64,000 nt of DNA, taken from Opisthocomus hoazin (lineage: Eukaryota > Chordata > Aves > Opisthocomiformes > Opisthocomidae). The DNA is taken from NCBI RefSeq assembly GCF_030867145.1, contig NC_134416.1:93783183-93847182 (forward strand). Direction: 5' to 3'. This document shows positions 36,391 through 49,600 of the stretch, one piece after another. Within the stretch, counting starts at the first letter, position 1, and every line of letters starts with the position of its first letter. A program made the translations under genes and the position numbers. The notes beneath the pieces were generated by a model. That model saw only the letters and a list, made by a program, of their open reading frames with translations, was not told the DNA's origin and ran no database searches.

Positions 36391-36418
36391 ATATATATAT
36401 CTATATATATATATATAT
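36360..36418. repeat. TA dinucleotide microsatellite
   Basis: About 59 bp of TA units with three C interruptions (TCTATA). Likely polymorphic. Chance read-through of the repeat gives meaningless Tyr/Ile frames. Confidence 0.95.
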
Positions 36419-36464
36419 CTCTGTCTCAGTTGCCTACACCCCAGGCAGGACAGCGGAGTCTGGT

Positions 36465-36586
36465 GGTCAAAGAGAAAATTGCAGCCAAGGAGCTCTCACC
36501 TTCACGGTCAAAGAGAAAATTGCAGCCAAGGAGCTCTCACCTTCACGGTCAAAGAGAAAATTGCAGCAAGGAGCTCTCACCTTCCA
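36465..36586. repeat. 41-bp tandem repeat, three copies
   Basis: The unit begins GGTCAAAGAGAAAATTGCAG and ends CAAGGAGCTCTCACCTTCAC. Copies start at 36465, 36506 and 36547. The third lacks one C and diverges at its end. It lies about 45 bp after the TA microsatellite. Confidence 0.93.
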
Positions 36587-36739
36587 CTGGTGAGATCGTC
36601 AGCAAGCAGCCTTGGCCTTACAGCTTCTGCTCCATCCGCACAGCAGCCCCAGACAGGCTTCCTCTTGGCTGAACCACAGCTGGACAAACTGCTTCACACC
36701 ACGCGTTCCTAACAGCAGTCTCTGCGTTGCGTTGACTGT

Positions 36740-36842
36740 ATCACAGAATCACCGAATCACAGAATGGTTGGGGTTGGAAGGGACCTCTGTGGGTCACCTA
36801 GTCCAACCCCCCTGCTGAAGCAGGGTCACCCAGAGCAGGCGA
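36740..36842 (-). mobile_element. CR1 LINE, short 3' end
   Basis: ATCACAGAATCACCGAATCA, three octamer units, then GGTTGGAAGGGACCTCTGTG and CAGGGTCACCCAGAGCAGGC. Only the last ~100 bp of CR1, truncated at about 36842. Confidence 0.92.
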
Positions 36843-39800
36843 TCTGTAGCAGGGATCTTAACAGGGCTGATGCTTTCTCTCGTTGCTGTGGCTCTGGGCT
36901 GTGTTTGGTTTGTTGGAGTGCTGCTGCAGATCCAAGTTTCCTCAGACCTGGCAGTAAAACCTGATATAGTAGAGGCCAGCTGGCACTGTCCCGCTCTCCA
37001 GAATCCTCTGCATAAAATACGTGTACGGGTGATACCATCTGCCCCCAAAATCTAGGGAAGAACCAGCTGCAGACGCAGCTGGGACGAACAGCTGCAGGAG
37101 TAGCTGTTGATCAGCCTCTCAGTCTCAGTTTTTAAGCACGCCTATCCTTGGCAAGGTCCCTTTTGCCTGTTTTTCTTATTATTTGCTCAGGCTGGCCTTT
37201 CTCAGAACCTCCTCCCACCACACCGCACCATTTCCTGCCACTTCATTGCAGTTGACTTTGCTTTGATCTCACCAGTCTTTGTCTCTTCAAAACAAAAATA
37301 ACCTCTTTATAACTGAGTATCGTTGCACTCCGTGGTCACCATTGCAAGGACGAGGATTACAAATACCAGAATAGTCAGCTGTTGAGGTTGCGAGTGGTAG
37401 TGGCGAAATGGGAGGAACTCCGAGTAATATCACAAAGATGAGCAAATCTTTCGCCCTTCCTCTGGAGAACTTCCAAATGCAAAAGCTGGGGTGCTACAAT
37501 GTGGCTGTCAAACTCTTAGAAAGCGATGAAGCTTGTGGAATGGGCAGTTGTGAGATAAGACACTGTGTATGCCATGTACATCGTTCTGTACTTCTGGAAG
37601 AGAATAGTGTCTGTTGTGATGCAGTCCTTGCCCACGAGGAAAATCTCTTGTCAGCTTTCCTGCTCCCTAGGTGTCCCCAGGTTTGAGCACAATCTGGTCA
37701 TGCATAAAGATTTTAGGATTTGATTGTCAAAATGATCAGTCCTGTTATGGACCTTTCACATAAACAAAGAGATTCAAGTCCCTGAAAATCCTTGTTAGCC
37801 AGACATCAGTATTCTGAAATTAAAGAGAGGAGCTATTGAAAGAAACACGTACTTGCAAAGGATATTATTATTTCTTCAAGGTGAACAGAAGGGAAATGTT
37901 TCTCTGATTCTAGTTCTTTGTGTGTGTAAAATACCTTTCTTATTATAATCAGAACAAAGATAATTCATGCCTCAGATTTAAATTCTAAACTTAGCAGAAT
38001 AGAAAATAGAGGCTTGTGCTGTGTTTTTCATAAATAATTTAGCGTTTGAATTTCAGAAAATGTTTGATGCAAGTTGAGTTAGCTGTGCGGGGGTATAAAT
38101 ATATTCTTGTTTTGGTCCTCAATTCACTTTTATGTCTGACTCATCTGGGAAGATCGTGTCTTTCTGGGAATGAGATGGCAGCAAACCAGCTGGGAAACAG
38201 CATATTTCTTCAGATCTCACATTCATCTGATTTTGCAGTGTGCCATTTCTAAGCTTGTGAGACAGATGGGAAACCTTGGGAGCCTGGAAACTTTGGAGAC
38301 TGTTGTACTGAGATTAGTGAGATCTTCATGAACTACTCAACAAATTCATCAATGTTGTATCAAACGTTCTGTCTCTTTGCATTCCAGGAAACACCATGAG
38401 TAACTCCACAATCTCTCAGAGATAGGAGAAATCTCATTTTTGAGGTAAAGACAACAGGATAATTGCATACTCCTGATTTTCCCAACGGGGTAGCACTACT
38501 GAAATAAATACACAAAAAGCCTAAGGAGCATTATAAAATGCGCTGCCTGAAGATTGTTGTGTTGATCTAAGGACTGACAGAAGCCTCTGAATGGGTGCCA
38601 TGCTGCGGTACGAAGAGCCAAGCATCGTGTGCATGTACTTGACAGGTTCACGTGCTGCTGATGGGGGATACTGGCGTCCACTCAGCAGAGAGCTGTAGAA
38701 GCAGAGAAGGCTGCCATGACATGTGGTGGCTATGCAGGTTGGTCTCCTGCTTGAAGCTGAACTATTGCCTGACTAGATCAAGCCAGATGTGACCTTGAAA
38801 TGGAAGTGTCACGACAGACAGCAGAACGATCCTCTGATTACCAGCACCCCTATAACAAACAATAGATTCTGTTTTTCTTCCAGAGGCACTGGTCATAACC
38901 TTACCCATACACACTTCCTCAGTTGACTGCCAACTCTCTGTTCTCTTCCCATTTATAAAAGCCCTTCTCACCTACCATGAAGCCGCCAAGCAAAATAACA
39001 ACAAACAAAAAGATACATATCCAGGTCTTCTCAACTGTTGCTCAGAATCCTTTTCCACCCACTGCCGGTTTACATTTTTAAATCATTGTGTAGTACTTAG
39101 GGAAGCAAGGATTGCTGCTGAGAAAATACTTACAAACCTAATAATTTAATGCAGTCAAGCTTTCTTAATAGCTAGGTTTCCTTGGTGGTACCTATTTAGG
39201 CTGACTGCGATTTAAGGTCAAAAAAATTGGCTGTGCTAGTACAAGTATGAGGTCAATGAGTAATTCGGTGAATACTGATTTCGCAGGAATGCCAGCAGAG
39301 TATGTTAATAAAGTCAACACAGCTTGCTTCTGCCTGCCGCTGAGGTTCCTTGCCTAAAGCAGGGCTATCTGTTTAAAGAGCATCTTCTTGTGCTCATTGA
39401 AATTATAACAGCAACAGAAAACTGTTATTGCACCTGCTCACTCCTAGGCATCTGAAGACAGTCTCTGACAATGTTAAAATGAAGTTACCCTTCATACAGA
39501 ATTAACTGGTTATGTTGAACCAATGTACAAGCATTAACGGTTTAAATTGGAATGTAAATGAAAGGAGCAACAGAAGTTACCCTGCTGTTAACAGGCAGGG
39601 AGTGGGGTGCAGGCTGAGGAACAACAATCATTCTCTGCTTCTGAGTTTCAATATTTCCGCAGATTTTGTTTCAGGAAGACCCGTTTAGGTTCAGATGATG
39701 CGTATCTTGAGATCTTTTGGCACCAGGTGTGCAATGTTGTGTTGTCTTCGTCATCATCATCATCATAATCTTCTTTTTTCCCTTTCCCTTTCCCTTTCCC

Positions 39801-42800
39801 TTCACCTTTTCCCTTTCCTTTTCTCTTTTTTTCCCTTTCCCTTTGCCTTGGTGGTGGCTGGAGATGGGTCAAAAGAAGGTGGGATGAGGTTTGTGGGTGG
39901 GTTGATTCAGTGCTCTGCACTCATAAACTGTTCTGTTGAGTAATTCTTTCCCCTGATTTTTCTCTAACTTAGAGCTTTGCTGAGGAAGAGCTTAATTTTT
40001 GTGTGCTACTGAATCATGTGCACCTTAATTCCTCTAGGCCTGAATTTAAAAGATGACATAATTTGTGCCTTTTTCTGTAATAAAGAGAGAAATAAACAAA
40101 GAAACCTAGAAGCAAAATTCTCACGTGAGGTTATCTGTCCAGACCCTTATGTGTTAGTAAGAAATTAAAGAGCATCGGGGAACACGGATTTATTTTTTTG
40201 TAAAACTCTGCAATTATTAGAACAGTTGCTGGAAAGTTTTTTGTCCAGACTAGCCACCATTCTCCCAGAATGGTTCTGGGGGCAGTTCAGAAGTCGCTAT
40301 GGGCCCAGGACCATTCCTGGTGAACTACGTGGATGTGGCCACCCTGTTTTGGAGGATATTATATTATTTCTCTGATATATCTTACTAGTTCACCTAATGA
40401 CTTGTGTTTTATTAGAATACTAAACTACAGTTCCTGGAAAGAAATTAAAACTTAGTTTCTATATCAAAAGGGATGGAATATTCCCCACTTTTTAAAAAAT
40501 TTATCCATCTTGATCATTTGAGCTTATGGTCTGTTTCGAAGTACACGGCTCCAATTTCCAGTCACCGATTGTTATTTTAATGTTTTTCCGTTAGCCTACA
40601 GTCGTTCAGTACTTCCTTCTTCAGAGAATGCTTATACACTGTAATCAAACCTGATTTTTATAACAGATTGCAATTTTCAGGTCTCTGATTATACAGCATT
40701 TTCTACAGGTCTGTGATAAATATTGCTGCTTTCTTCTGTATCAACACCCATTTTCAAAATCCTTTTCGATAAGGATAGCTAATGCAGTTAGGCAGACTTC
40801 TAGTGTAGTCCTAGTTCTCAGCTCCCTCCTTCCTACCGTTTCTCTCTGCGTTCTTTTCCAAGCCATGCCAATCCTCAGCATTGCACTTGGAGACTCTGTT
40901 CAGCTACCGGCGCCTGCAACTCCTCCCAGCGTCACTGCTGTCCAGCCTGCAGCCTCCCGTGCTGTGGGCAGAGCCTCCGCTTCTCGTGCAGTTGCATATT
41001 TGGCTACGACTTATTTGAAAATGTCCATGCCATCCCAAAATGACTCAGAACGCTTTGTACAAGTGCCCTGTCTGTGCATGTAACTAATCAGGCCAATTTG
41101 TGTTGTCCACAAATGTAATGGGAAGTTATATTTACAATCTTATAACAATATTACTATCTTCATTTAATAATAACCACAAATATAGTAAAGATGTTGGGCT
41201 AACAAGGCCCTGCAGAAGTATCTTTCTGCCAACAGCAATTCATTGACCTTTATTTCCCACTTTAAAAAATTTATTTAATTTTCATTATACATTGGGTTGC
41301 TATCTCTTCATCCATTTCCATTTAGGAAACATTTCTTTGAATACTGTCTACTTTGTTGTTAATAAGGGATTTTTTCTTAAAAAAAATAGTCCAACATAAC
41401 TTTAAGGAGTTGCTACAAATCAGACGCTTAGCGACAACATTCAGGCTTCAGCATCATATTCTTTGGGACAGATTTCTGTGACCATAGAATGGTTTCTCAG
41501 GACTAGAAAAGCCTTGGTAAGGGAACGTCTTGAGCCAGTTTCACTGCAAACCACAAGGAGACAACATCAAAATGGAGATATCTGGCAATGAAAATAGTAC
41601 TTGAAAGAGCAGATAGTATTGTGGAGAAGCTTTTGCCTGACCAATTCTGTATTCTCACCAAAGTCTTTTATAAAGTATCCATCTAATTCTAAAAAATGAT
41701 GTATTAGAGAGGAAAAAAGCAATTTAACTCAAGCAGCAGTTGATGAATGTGACCGGTTGTAAATCAGGAGTAAAGTCTGATTGTAAGTCTGGAGTAAAGT
41801 AGAAGTTAAAACTTTTACCCTCATCTGTTCTGATATATCAAACAGAGAGCAGAGTCCTCTATGAAGTTCAAGGTTCTCAAGTTTCCTTAGGCCAAAGACA
41901 TACACATGGTTTATAGAATCAAAATAAACAATTAGGACAGCTTTTAGAAAACGGCTAATCCATTTCTATTTGCTATTAGCTCAGCTGGTCAATTATTTGC
42001 TTCTCAGCATGCCTGCTATCCATCTAGAAGTTTCTACTGTTATACTGCTGACCAAGTATATCCTACAACGTTCACTTCTAACGATTTACAACAGACTTTC
42101 CTCTTTACAATTTAGCTGTTAAATAGGCTCTTGAAATATTTGCTTGGAGCAATAAGTAAAAAGTATTTTCCAGTATGTAGTTTCTTGCTTTTCCTGTTCA
42201 CAGTTTTCAATTCAGAAGTGAACTTCAAATGCTTAAAGACATTCGCTTTTACTTTTCAGCACTAAATAACTTACGCCACCTCCTAAGTTACAGAACTTTG
42301 CACTGTATAAAATGTGAGCCAAACACAATCTTTAAGTATAGTCACATACTTAGGAAATAATTGCTGGCGTTTCCTTATAACCATGAAGCAGTAGCTGCGC
42401 TTTTCTTATGCTCAGCCCTCTCAGGCTGAGGAACCCCAAGGAACAGGGTGATTTTTGGATCCACAACTTGTTCAGAATCCTTAGTGAACTGGAATAACTT
42501 TACATTACAACGAATCTTTTCATCATTTTGTGGTTTTCATTTTCTTGTTTTCTTTCCATTAGGTCCCTTGGGAATATTAGCATTATCTGTATGCTTTGCA
42601 CTCTTTGCCATATAGAAAAATGAAGATAGATCCTATATCTGCAGGGATCTCAAAGCAAAAACTTTGGACTTTGTGACAGAATTTTTTTGTTTCATGATTC
42701 CAGCATGTCTGAGAAACCAAAGGAACAGTCTGAGCAAGCAGTCAACTCTTAACTGTCTGCACACCCAGCCTGAGTTGAATTAAGCTGAGAGGCAATTTGG

Positions 42801-43133
42801 AACGGGAGTTGCAACATCAGGTCACGTTTTACCATCCTGTACAGCACAGGCTAGTTTGAGCCTTCCACAAGTCTAATGTAAAACTCTGGGAAACAGTTAC
42901 CAACCTGCCCTTCCACTCCCATGCCCAGAAAAACCTTGCAGCAGGAAAAATTCCCATGCTATGCAGAGCTGTGGTTTGCCAGTGCAGAGGGGATAAATAG
43001 CCTTGCTTTGCCCTCCCTCCCCCAGTGTCAAATCTACAGTGGAAAAGCTGGCAAATCCAACAGCAAGGGGAAGCACGGACACTCAGAGTTAATATACTTT
43101 CAGCAGTATTAAAACTCCATTGCACCTTCTTGT
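36843..43133. other. Intergenic sequence, mostly unrecognised
   Basis: AT-rich sequence with one CCCTTT tract (39773-39845) preceded by a TCA repeat (about 39750-39764). No exon, RNA gene or transposon was recognised. Confidence 0.45.
39773..39845. repeat. CCCTTT polypyrimidine tract
   Basis: Imperfect CCCTTT/TTCCCT units over about 73 bp, all pyrimidine except single interruptions. Capable of triplex-type structure. Immediately preceded by five TCA units. Confidence 0.88.
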
Positions 43134-43628
43134 TGTTGAGGAGTTACTGGAGACAGTCCAGCGGAGGCCTACGAGGATGATGAGGAGACTGGAGCATCTC
43201 TCCTACAAGGAGAGGCTGAGGGACCTGGGCTTGTTTAGCCTGGAGAAGAGAAGGCTGTGAAGGGACCTTATAAATGCCTACAAATGTCTTAAGGGTGGGT
43301 GTCAGGAGGATGAGGCCAAGCTCTTTTCAGTGGTGCCCAGCGACAGCACAAGGGGCAATGGGCACAAAGTGAAGCACAGGAAGTTCCAGCTGAACACGAG
43401 GAAGAACTTCTTCCCTCTGAGGGTGACGGAGCACTGGAACAGGCTGCCCAGGGAGGTTGTGGAGTCTCCTTCTCTGGAGATATTCAAGACCCTCCTGGAC
43501 AAGGTCCTGTGCAGGGTGCTCTGAGTGACCCTGCTTCGGCAGGGGGGTTGGACTTGATGACCCACAGAGGTCCTTTCCAACCCCGACCATTCTGTGGTTA
43601 TGTGATTCTGTGATTCTGTGATTCTGTT
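43134..43628 (+). mobile_element. CR1 LINE, 3' fragment (plus strand)
   Basis: Plus-strand copy of the ORF2 C-terminus (the [24 protein letters not shown] segment, a TGA at 43258-43260 as in the copy at 4452, then [20 protein letters not shown]). It ends with five octamer units (CCATTCTG, then TGATTCTG copies) to about 43628. The 5' truncation point is about 43134. Confidence 0.95.
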
Positions 43629-45147
43629 TCCTTCTGCACATCCCAGAAGTCAGAGTGCCTGATGGGAGAGTCAGGCCACGACAGCACAGTCACCGAGTAC
43701 ACTCCTCTGCAGTGGCTGAGGAGAGGCCTTTGCCCCTGCACAGCGAGGTTTGGGATGGAGTCCTGAGTACTGCTCTTTTTCAGATCCTGTCCCACCATCT
43801 CTTCATTTCACTGGTCCCACAGCCTGGGTGCGGAGAAGATGCTTCCCCTTGGTAGACACAGCGGAACAGCAGAGCTTGAACCACTCTTTGTCTTTTTCAA
43901 GACAAACAGCACTTGGATGCATCCCTCCGTTTACATGGCAGACATAAGCTACAGTCCTCTAAGGTTTGAATTTAAACCAAAATCATTGCACTTCTTGGTT
44001 TCAAGACATCAGGGAGCTCTCCTAAAAATCTCAGGCCAGGCCCCTACAGTCACTAGCAGCCTTTGAAGAAAACCCACATAGCTAGGATATATGTTGCCCA
44101 CAGCGGCATTCAGCAGGGAGCTAGCACAGCAGTCTGTAAGACGTATCTGCAGCCTAGCTAGAGAAGATAAACTCAGGCTGGATCAGGAGCCTAAAGGCTT
44201 TCTTACAGGGATAAGCAGCAGACTTCAATGGGAACTACAGGAGTTCAATAACTATGTAATGGCGATCACCCTTATTGTAAACCTTGGCTATGCACGGGAT
44301 GAGAAAGGAGATCCTCCATTAACTGTACAGGAGGCTGTCACTACAGCAGATCCGTATCATACCCTGTCAAGTAGAATGCAATTTGTCAGTTCCTGTGTAG
44401 CAAATTATGATGATATCCATTTTAAAACATGTTTGCAAGCAGTCAGCTGGCAAGTGCATTCTACACTGGCCCATCTGTTACCACAGTAATTGGGTCATCC
44501 ACTTCAGAAGGAGCTGTTTTGCCCATGTAGTGACAGACACGATGACCTCATAAGAACAAAACCTATATCAGACCAGGGATTCTAACAGTGGGACAGAGGA
44601 AAGAAAATATTCCTATGGAATCAGCTGGAACTGCAAGACCCCCATCAGGCATGGCATGTGTTCAGCTGAGGCTCTGGAGCACGTCTAACTGCACCTCAGA
44701 AATGGTGCTGAAGGAAAACAAGGAAAAAGGTTCTGAAAGTTATCATGACAGAGAAGACCGCAGCCTACCTAATGAGAGGGTTGCCAGGACTAGCTGTCTT
44801 CCTGTCCAGTGCCACAGATCACTCTTCTGCTCACACCAAGTGCTGCCCAACCCATGTGAAAAAATGATACTGGGCAGGCACAGGTGTATTTTAAATTTTT
44901 GGGCTGGCCATTTTTATCCAGAGTTTCCTTTTCAAGAAGAGTTAATAACAAAGCTGATTTCTGATTTCAAGATAATCATGATTTTGGTTACAAAAATTAC
45001 AAAGTTATAACAATTGTTTTACCTGTTCACGGGAGGAGAATCAGGCTTCCTGTATATTAAGTATTCCTTTTCTCTTTTCTCTTTGTCTCTCAGGGCAATT
45101 ATCTGTTAGAATAACTTTGCTAGGATTCTAACTCTTCTCTATCACAT
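43629..45147. other. Intergenic sequence between two opposing CR1 copies
   Basis: Contains an unexplained open frame of 132 codons at 44091-44489, plus strand, with an ATG and a mixed, non-repetitive composition; see findings. No family was recognised and no promoter or splice structure was seen. Confidence 0.4.
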
Positions 45148-46605
45148 AACCACAGAATCACAGAATGGTAGGGGTTGGAAGGGACCTCTGGGGATCATCT
45201 AGTCCAACCCCCCTGCCAAAGCAGGGTCACCTACAGCAGGCTGCATAGGACCTTGTCCAGGAGGGTCTTGAATATCTCCAGAGAAGGAGACTTCACAACT
45301 CCTCTGGGCAGCCTGTGCCAGTGTTCTGTTACCCTCAGAGGGAAGAAGTTCTTCCTCATGTTCACATGGAACTGCCTCTGCTTCAGTTTGTGCCCGTTGC
45401 CCCTTGTCCTGTCGCTGGGCACCACTGAAAAGAGTCTGGCCTCATCCTCCTGACACACACCTTTCAGATATTTATAAGCATTTATAAGGTCCCCTCTCAG
45501 CCTTATCTTCTCCAGGCTAAACAAGCCCAGCTCCCTCAGCCTTTCCTCATAGGAGAGATGCTCCAGTCCCCTCACCATCTTCGTAGCCCTCTGCTGGACT
45601 CTCTCCAGTAGCTCCTCATCTTTCTTGAATTGGGGAGCCCAGAACTGGACACAGTACTCCAGACGGGGCCTCACTAGGGCAGAGTAGAGGGGGAGGAGAA
45701 CCTCCTTTGACCTGCTGGCCACACTCTTCTTAATGCACCACAGGATGCCATTGGCGTTCTTGGCAGCCAGGGCACACTGCTGGCTCATGGTTAACCTGTC
45801 GTCCACCAGGACACCCAGGTCCCTCTCCACAGAGCTGCTCTCCAGCAGGCCAGACCCTATTCTGCACCGGTGCATGGGGTTGTTCCTCCCCAGATGCAGA
45901 ACCCTGCACTTGCCCTTGTTGAACTTCATCAGGTTCCTCTCTGCCCAACTCTCCAGCCTGTCCAGGTCTCGCTGGATGGCAGCACAGCCTTCTGGTGTAT
46001 CCCCCACTCCTCCTAGTTTTGCGTCATCAGCAAACTTGCTGAGGGTACGTTCTAACTCTTCATCCAGGTTGTTGATGAAGAAGTTAAACAAGACTGGGCC
46101 AAGCACTGACCCCTGAGGGACACCACTAGTTACCGGCCTCCAACTAGACTCAGCGCTGCTGATGACAACCCTCTGAGCTCTGCCATTCAGCCAGTTCTCA
46201 ATCCACCTCAATGACGACTCATCCAGCCCACACTTCCTGAGCTTCCCTAGGAGGATGTTATGGGAGACACTGTCGAAAGCCTTGCTGAAGTCGAGGTAGA
46301 CAACATCCACGGCTCTCCCCTCATCTACCCAGCCAGTCATGCCATCATAGAAAGCTATCAGATTGGTCAGGCATGATTTCCCCTTAGTGAATCCATGCTG
46401 ACTACTCCTGATAACCTTCTTTTCCTCCACTTGCTTGATGATGACCTCCAGAATGAGTTGCTCCATCATCTTTCCCGGTATGGAGGTAAGGCTGACCGGC
46501 CTGTAGTTTCCTGGTTCCTCGTTCTTGCCCTTTTTGAAGACTGGACTGACACTGGCTTTTCTCCAGTCCTCGGGCACCTCTCCTGTCCTCCAGGACCTTG
46601 CTCTA
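45148..46605 (-). mobile_element. CR1 LINE, 5'-truncated, with open RT frame
   Basis: The longest CR1 in the window. The 3' end is at about 45148 (CCACAGAATCACAGAATGG). The coding part runs to about 46605, where similarity begins with [11 protein letters not shown]. It lacks the ORF1 and endonuclease parts of a 4.5-kb CR1. The open frame is listed separately. Its sequence is close to the copies at 1987, 4452 and 43134, so the same or a sister subfamily. Confidence 0.96.
45231..46577 (-). CDS. CR1 ORF2 fragment: reverse transcriptase, 448 codons without a stop
   Basis: The frame encodes the reverse-transcriptase and C-terminal regions of CR1 ORF2. From about residue 25: [20 protein letters not shown] (fingers), [36 protein letters not shown] (motif A, catalytic Asp), [20 protein letters not shown] (motif B) and SKFADDAKL (motif C, FADD catalytic pair). 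The thumb and C-terminal region follow ([20 protein letters not shown], then [20 protein letters not shown]), up to the stop at 45231. The frame is open further upstream; GTG at 46577 is only where the reading begins and is not an authentic start. The endonuclease half is missing and no promoter remains, so the copy is dead. The intact reading frame suggests a relatively recent insertion. Confidence 0.92.
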   Translation of the reverse strand: MPEDWRKASVSPVFKKGKNEEPGNYRPVSLTSIPGKMMEQLILEVIIKQVEEKKVIRSSQHGFTKGKSCLTNLIAFYDGMTGWVDEGRAVDVVYLDFSKAFDSVSHNILLGKLRKCGLDESSLRWIENWLNGRAQRVVISSAESSWRPVTSGVPQGSVLGPVLFNFFINNLDEELERTLSKFADDAKLGGVGDTPEGCAAIQRDLDRLESWAERNLMKFNKGKCRVLHLGRNNPMHRCRIGSGLLESSSVERDLGVLVDDRLTMSQQCALAAKNANGILWCIKKSVASRSKEVLLPLYSALVRPRLEYCVQFWAPQFKKDEELLERVQQRATKMVRGLEHLSYEERLRELGLFSLEKIRLRGDLINAYKYLKGVCQEDEARLFSVVPSDRTRGNGHKLKQRQFHVNMRKNFFPLRVTEHWHRLPRGVVKSPSLEIFKTLLDKVLCSLL

Positions 46606-49600
46606 TCCCTAGCAATTTTAAAAGCTAGAGTATCTGCCTTTCTTATAGTTAGGCTCCAGTCTGAAGAAGAAATAATTGTTACAAAAAGGCTTATGGTACC
46701 TAATCAGAGAAGACTTTTTTTTCAGTCTTTAACCTCTGAACCTTTTGATTTTCTCTTCTGAGACAAGCACCCTTATTACATGTACAGAATGAGTTTCTGA
46801 GAGTTCAGGTGTCTGTGATGCTCTGGCCACCTCTGCAGTATAAAGTCAGGTAAGAGCTTTTTGTAGTGAAACTCAACAGCTTCTCATTGACATAGGTACA
46901 TGGATAATATGTAAAACAGACTGAGAAACTAAGCAAAACTTCCCCTCTAATGTAAGCAAAGCACCTCATATCTTAGTTTGAGATTAAGCACCAAAAAGAC
47001 ACACTTATTCTCTGAATGAAGTCCAAAACTTATTTAGTGGAAAGAAAGCCAAAGTAGGAAGACAAAAGGTAAGTAGAATCCTTCTAAAATGAAGCTATTT
47101 TTTCCGCTAGTTCAGACTTTGTGACCACCAGGGTCACTTCTGGCCTTAGAGACAGTGAATCTCCACTGCCAGCAATGTGAGTGGAATTTTCAGCTACATC
47201 AACCACTTCCATCACTTCTTTCACACCGGACTTTAAAATTCCCCAAAGTAATTAACAGACTCATCACTTGTTCAAGACGACAGTTGCTGAAAATCATTAA
47301 AGTTTGGCTTAATTGAGCAGACCGCATCACTGCTGATCAATCCATTTCTTAGATGAACCTGTAAAATACGCAGTGAGCAACACCCAGCCCATTTCTGCCA
47401 GCTTGGGCAAAAGGAGGGTCCTTTGTTGCAAGTGGTGTGTGAGCTGACTTTTGAAAGAGGAGCTAAATGGTTGGACTGAGGCAGACAGGGTAATATTCAA
47501 ACATCTTTTCAATACATGGGATCGTGTCATCCATGTAACAACAAGCCCCTCAGTGCAATTAATCTTTGTGTACTCTTCTGTTGCGCTGTTCCAACGGCAC
47601 TTGGAGGCCCAGTTTTCGAGGTAACCACACCATCTGAGCCTTGTGGGAAATGCATGCTGTGTGTTATGAGATTGGTCAAGTTGGACCACTAATAAAACTA
47701 AACATTTATTTGGATACCCAGCTTTATAGTAGGGCAGATGATTTTTTTTTCCCTGCACTGCTAAGAAACGTGGAATTTGTTCACATATGGTCTCTTAATA
47801 CTGTAGGCATGGTACTCTCTCCGAGTAGCTGCTAAAGCAGAGAGTGCTCAAATTCATCTAAATTGTTTTCCTTCACCGGGTGTCCTTTGTCCCACAGAAG
47901 CAGCCATGCACTTATAAGGCAGCCAGAAGGTGTGCCAACGTCCATGGCTAGTTTATAAAATATCTGCTGGCAGGTGTGATTGACAGGAGACTTTGAAGGT
48001 CTCGGTTTCTCTTCCTCGTAGCATCCACCACCTTTCTTTGATGATCCTGGCTTGAGGCAGGGACGCCAACTGCCCCACGCCAGAGGGGCTGTTAGGAGGC
48101 TGCCTTTCAAACACACCCCACCAGTGCTCTCCAGGTCAGCCCACAGGGGTCCTGCCTTTGCCAGTGATCAAAAGACACTTAAAGGTCTCATCATTAATTG
48201 GGTCATGTTCCTTCTGGTGGGGTTCACTGGGCGTTGAATTCAGTCCTTTCCCCCATGCATATAAAGATCATACTCATAATATAAATCACAGCAGCAATAT
48301 GCTTATTATGTTTATTATCACTGCGCCAAGCAGCTGTATTCATGGAGGAAGACTTTGTTTTGCTGGACGTTACACAAGCACAGGATAAAGCAGGCGGCCC
48401 CGGCTGAAAGGGCTAACGATCTAAGTAGGAGGCAGGATTCAAAGCTGGATATAGACCAGCTGGTGTAGCAGGCCAAGGAAACAATAAGACAGCACTAATC
48501 AGTGAATATGCTGGGATCCCAGCACAACAACTCCCTGTTGACAAGCTTTCAGTAGAAAAGAGTTTTTGCCCCTTGAAACAATGGGGAAAAAAGTTTTAAG
48601 TAGTAATTAAAAAGAGGATAGCATATTAATCTCGCATGTTTATTGGGGTCAACTCCTGATTATAAAAGGTCAAGTGCAGAAGAAAACCCAGGAGTGCTTG
48701 TTCAAAAATCTAACATAAGGGCTAACGCTTGCCTTAGGGTGGACTCAGACAATGGGAGACCTAGACAAGGAAAACTGACATAAGACTGAGCAAAACAGAA
48801 TATACAAACATAGGAGTGACATGTTCGAAGCGGTGAGTCCAGGAAATACACTTTGCAGTAGCATTCTGATTGGACAAGGGTGAATTTACCAATTCTGCAG
48901 AAAAAAATGTTTCTATAACCAAAACAAGAGATAATGAGAGCCTGGATGAGATTTTAGCTGAGTATGCATTGACTAGATCTCTACAGGTATTTAGTTTCAT
49001 AGAACAACGAAGCACCAATGTGAAACAGAAAATCGCAATTTCTATCAAACAAATAGATAAGAAAATCTTTACAGTCCAGGATCTCTTGTAGTTACATAAT
49101 TAATACATTGCTTATGTTAAATAGCACTCATCAGCTTCAAATCATATTGATCCCTAATTTCTTTTTTCCTTTGTGCAGTATTGGAAAAAGCCATGACTAC
49201 CCACAACTAGAGTAGTAGTACGCACAAGTAGACCTCTTGAACAGTGTACTGTAGGACAAAGCGTTCAGTTAACACTAGTGTTACTATTTATCTTCTTCGG
49301 GCTATGCATGTTGCTGAGCAGCAGATTTAACTAATGGTGTTACTTGATAGCATTAGTGGACAAAAACCTTCGTAGATCTTGGCTCTCTAAATCCATGCAC
49401 CGGTACCGAATGATTCCTACAATGTAATTTAATCTCTTCCATGAGATTTTTAACTACAATTGAAAGGGCTTGTTTGCTTATACAAGTTTAATTTTTCTTT
49501 ATAAAAAATTGTAATGATACACTTACAGCTTTAAAACCACCAGAACAGCTTCCTGCTAACTGTAAGTCTTAACCGGTTTCAACATCTTTTTTTCCTCCAC

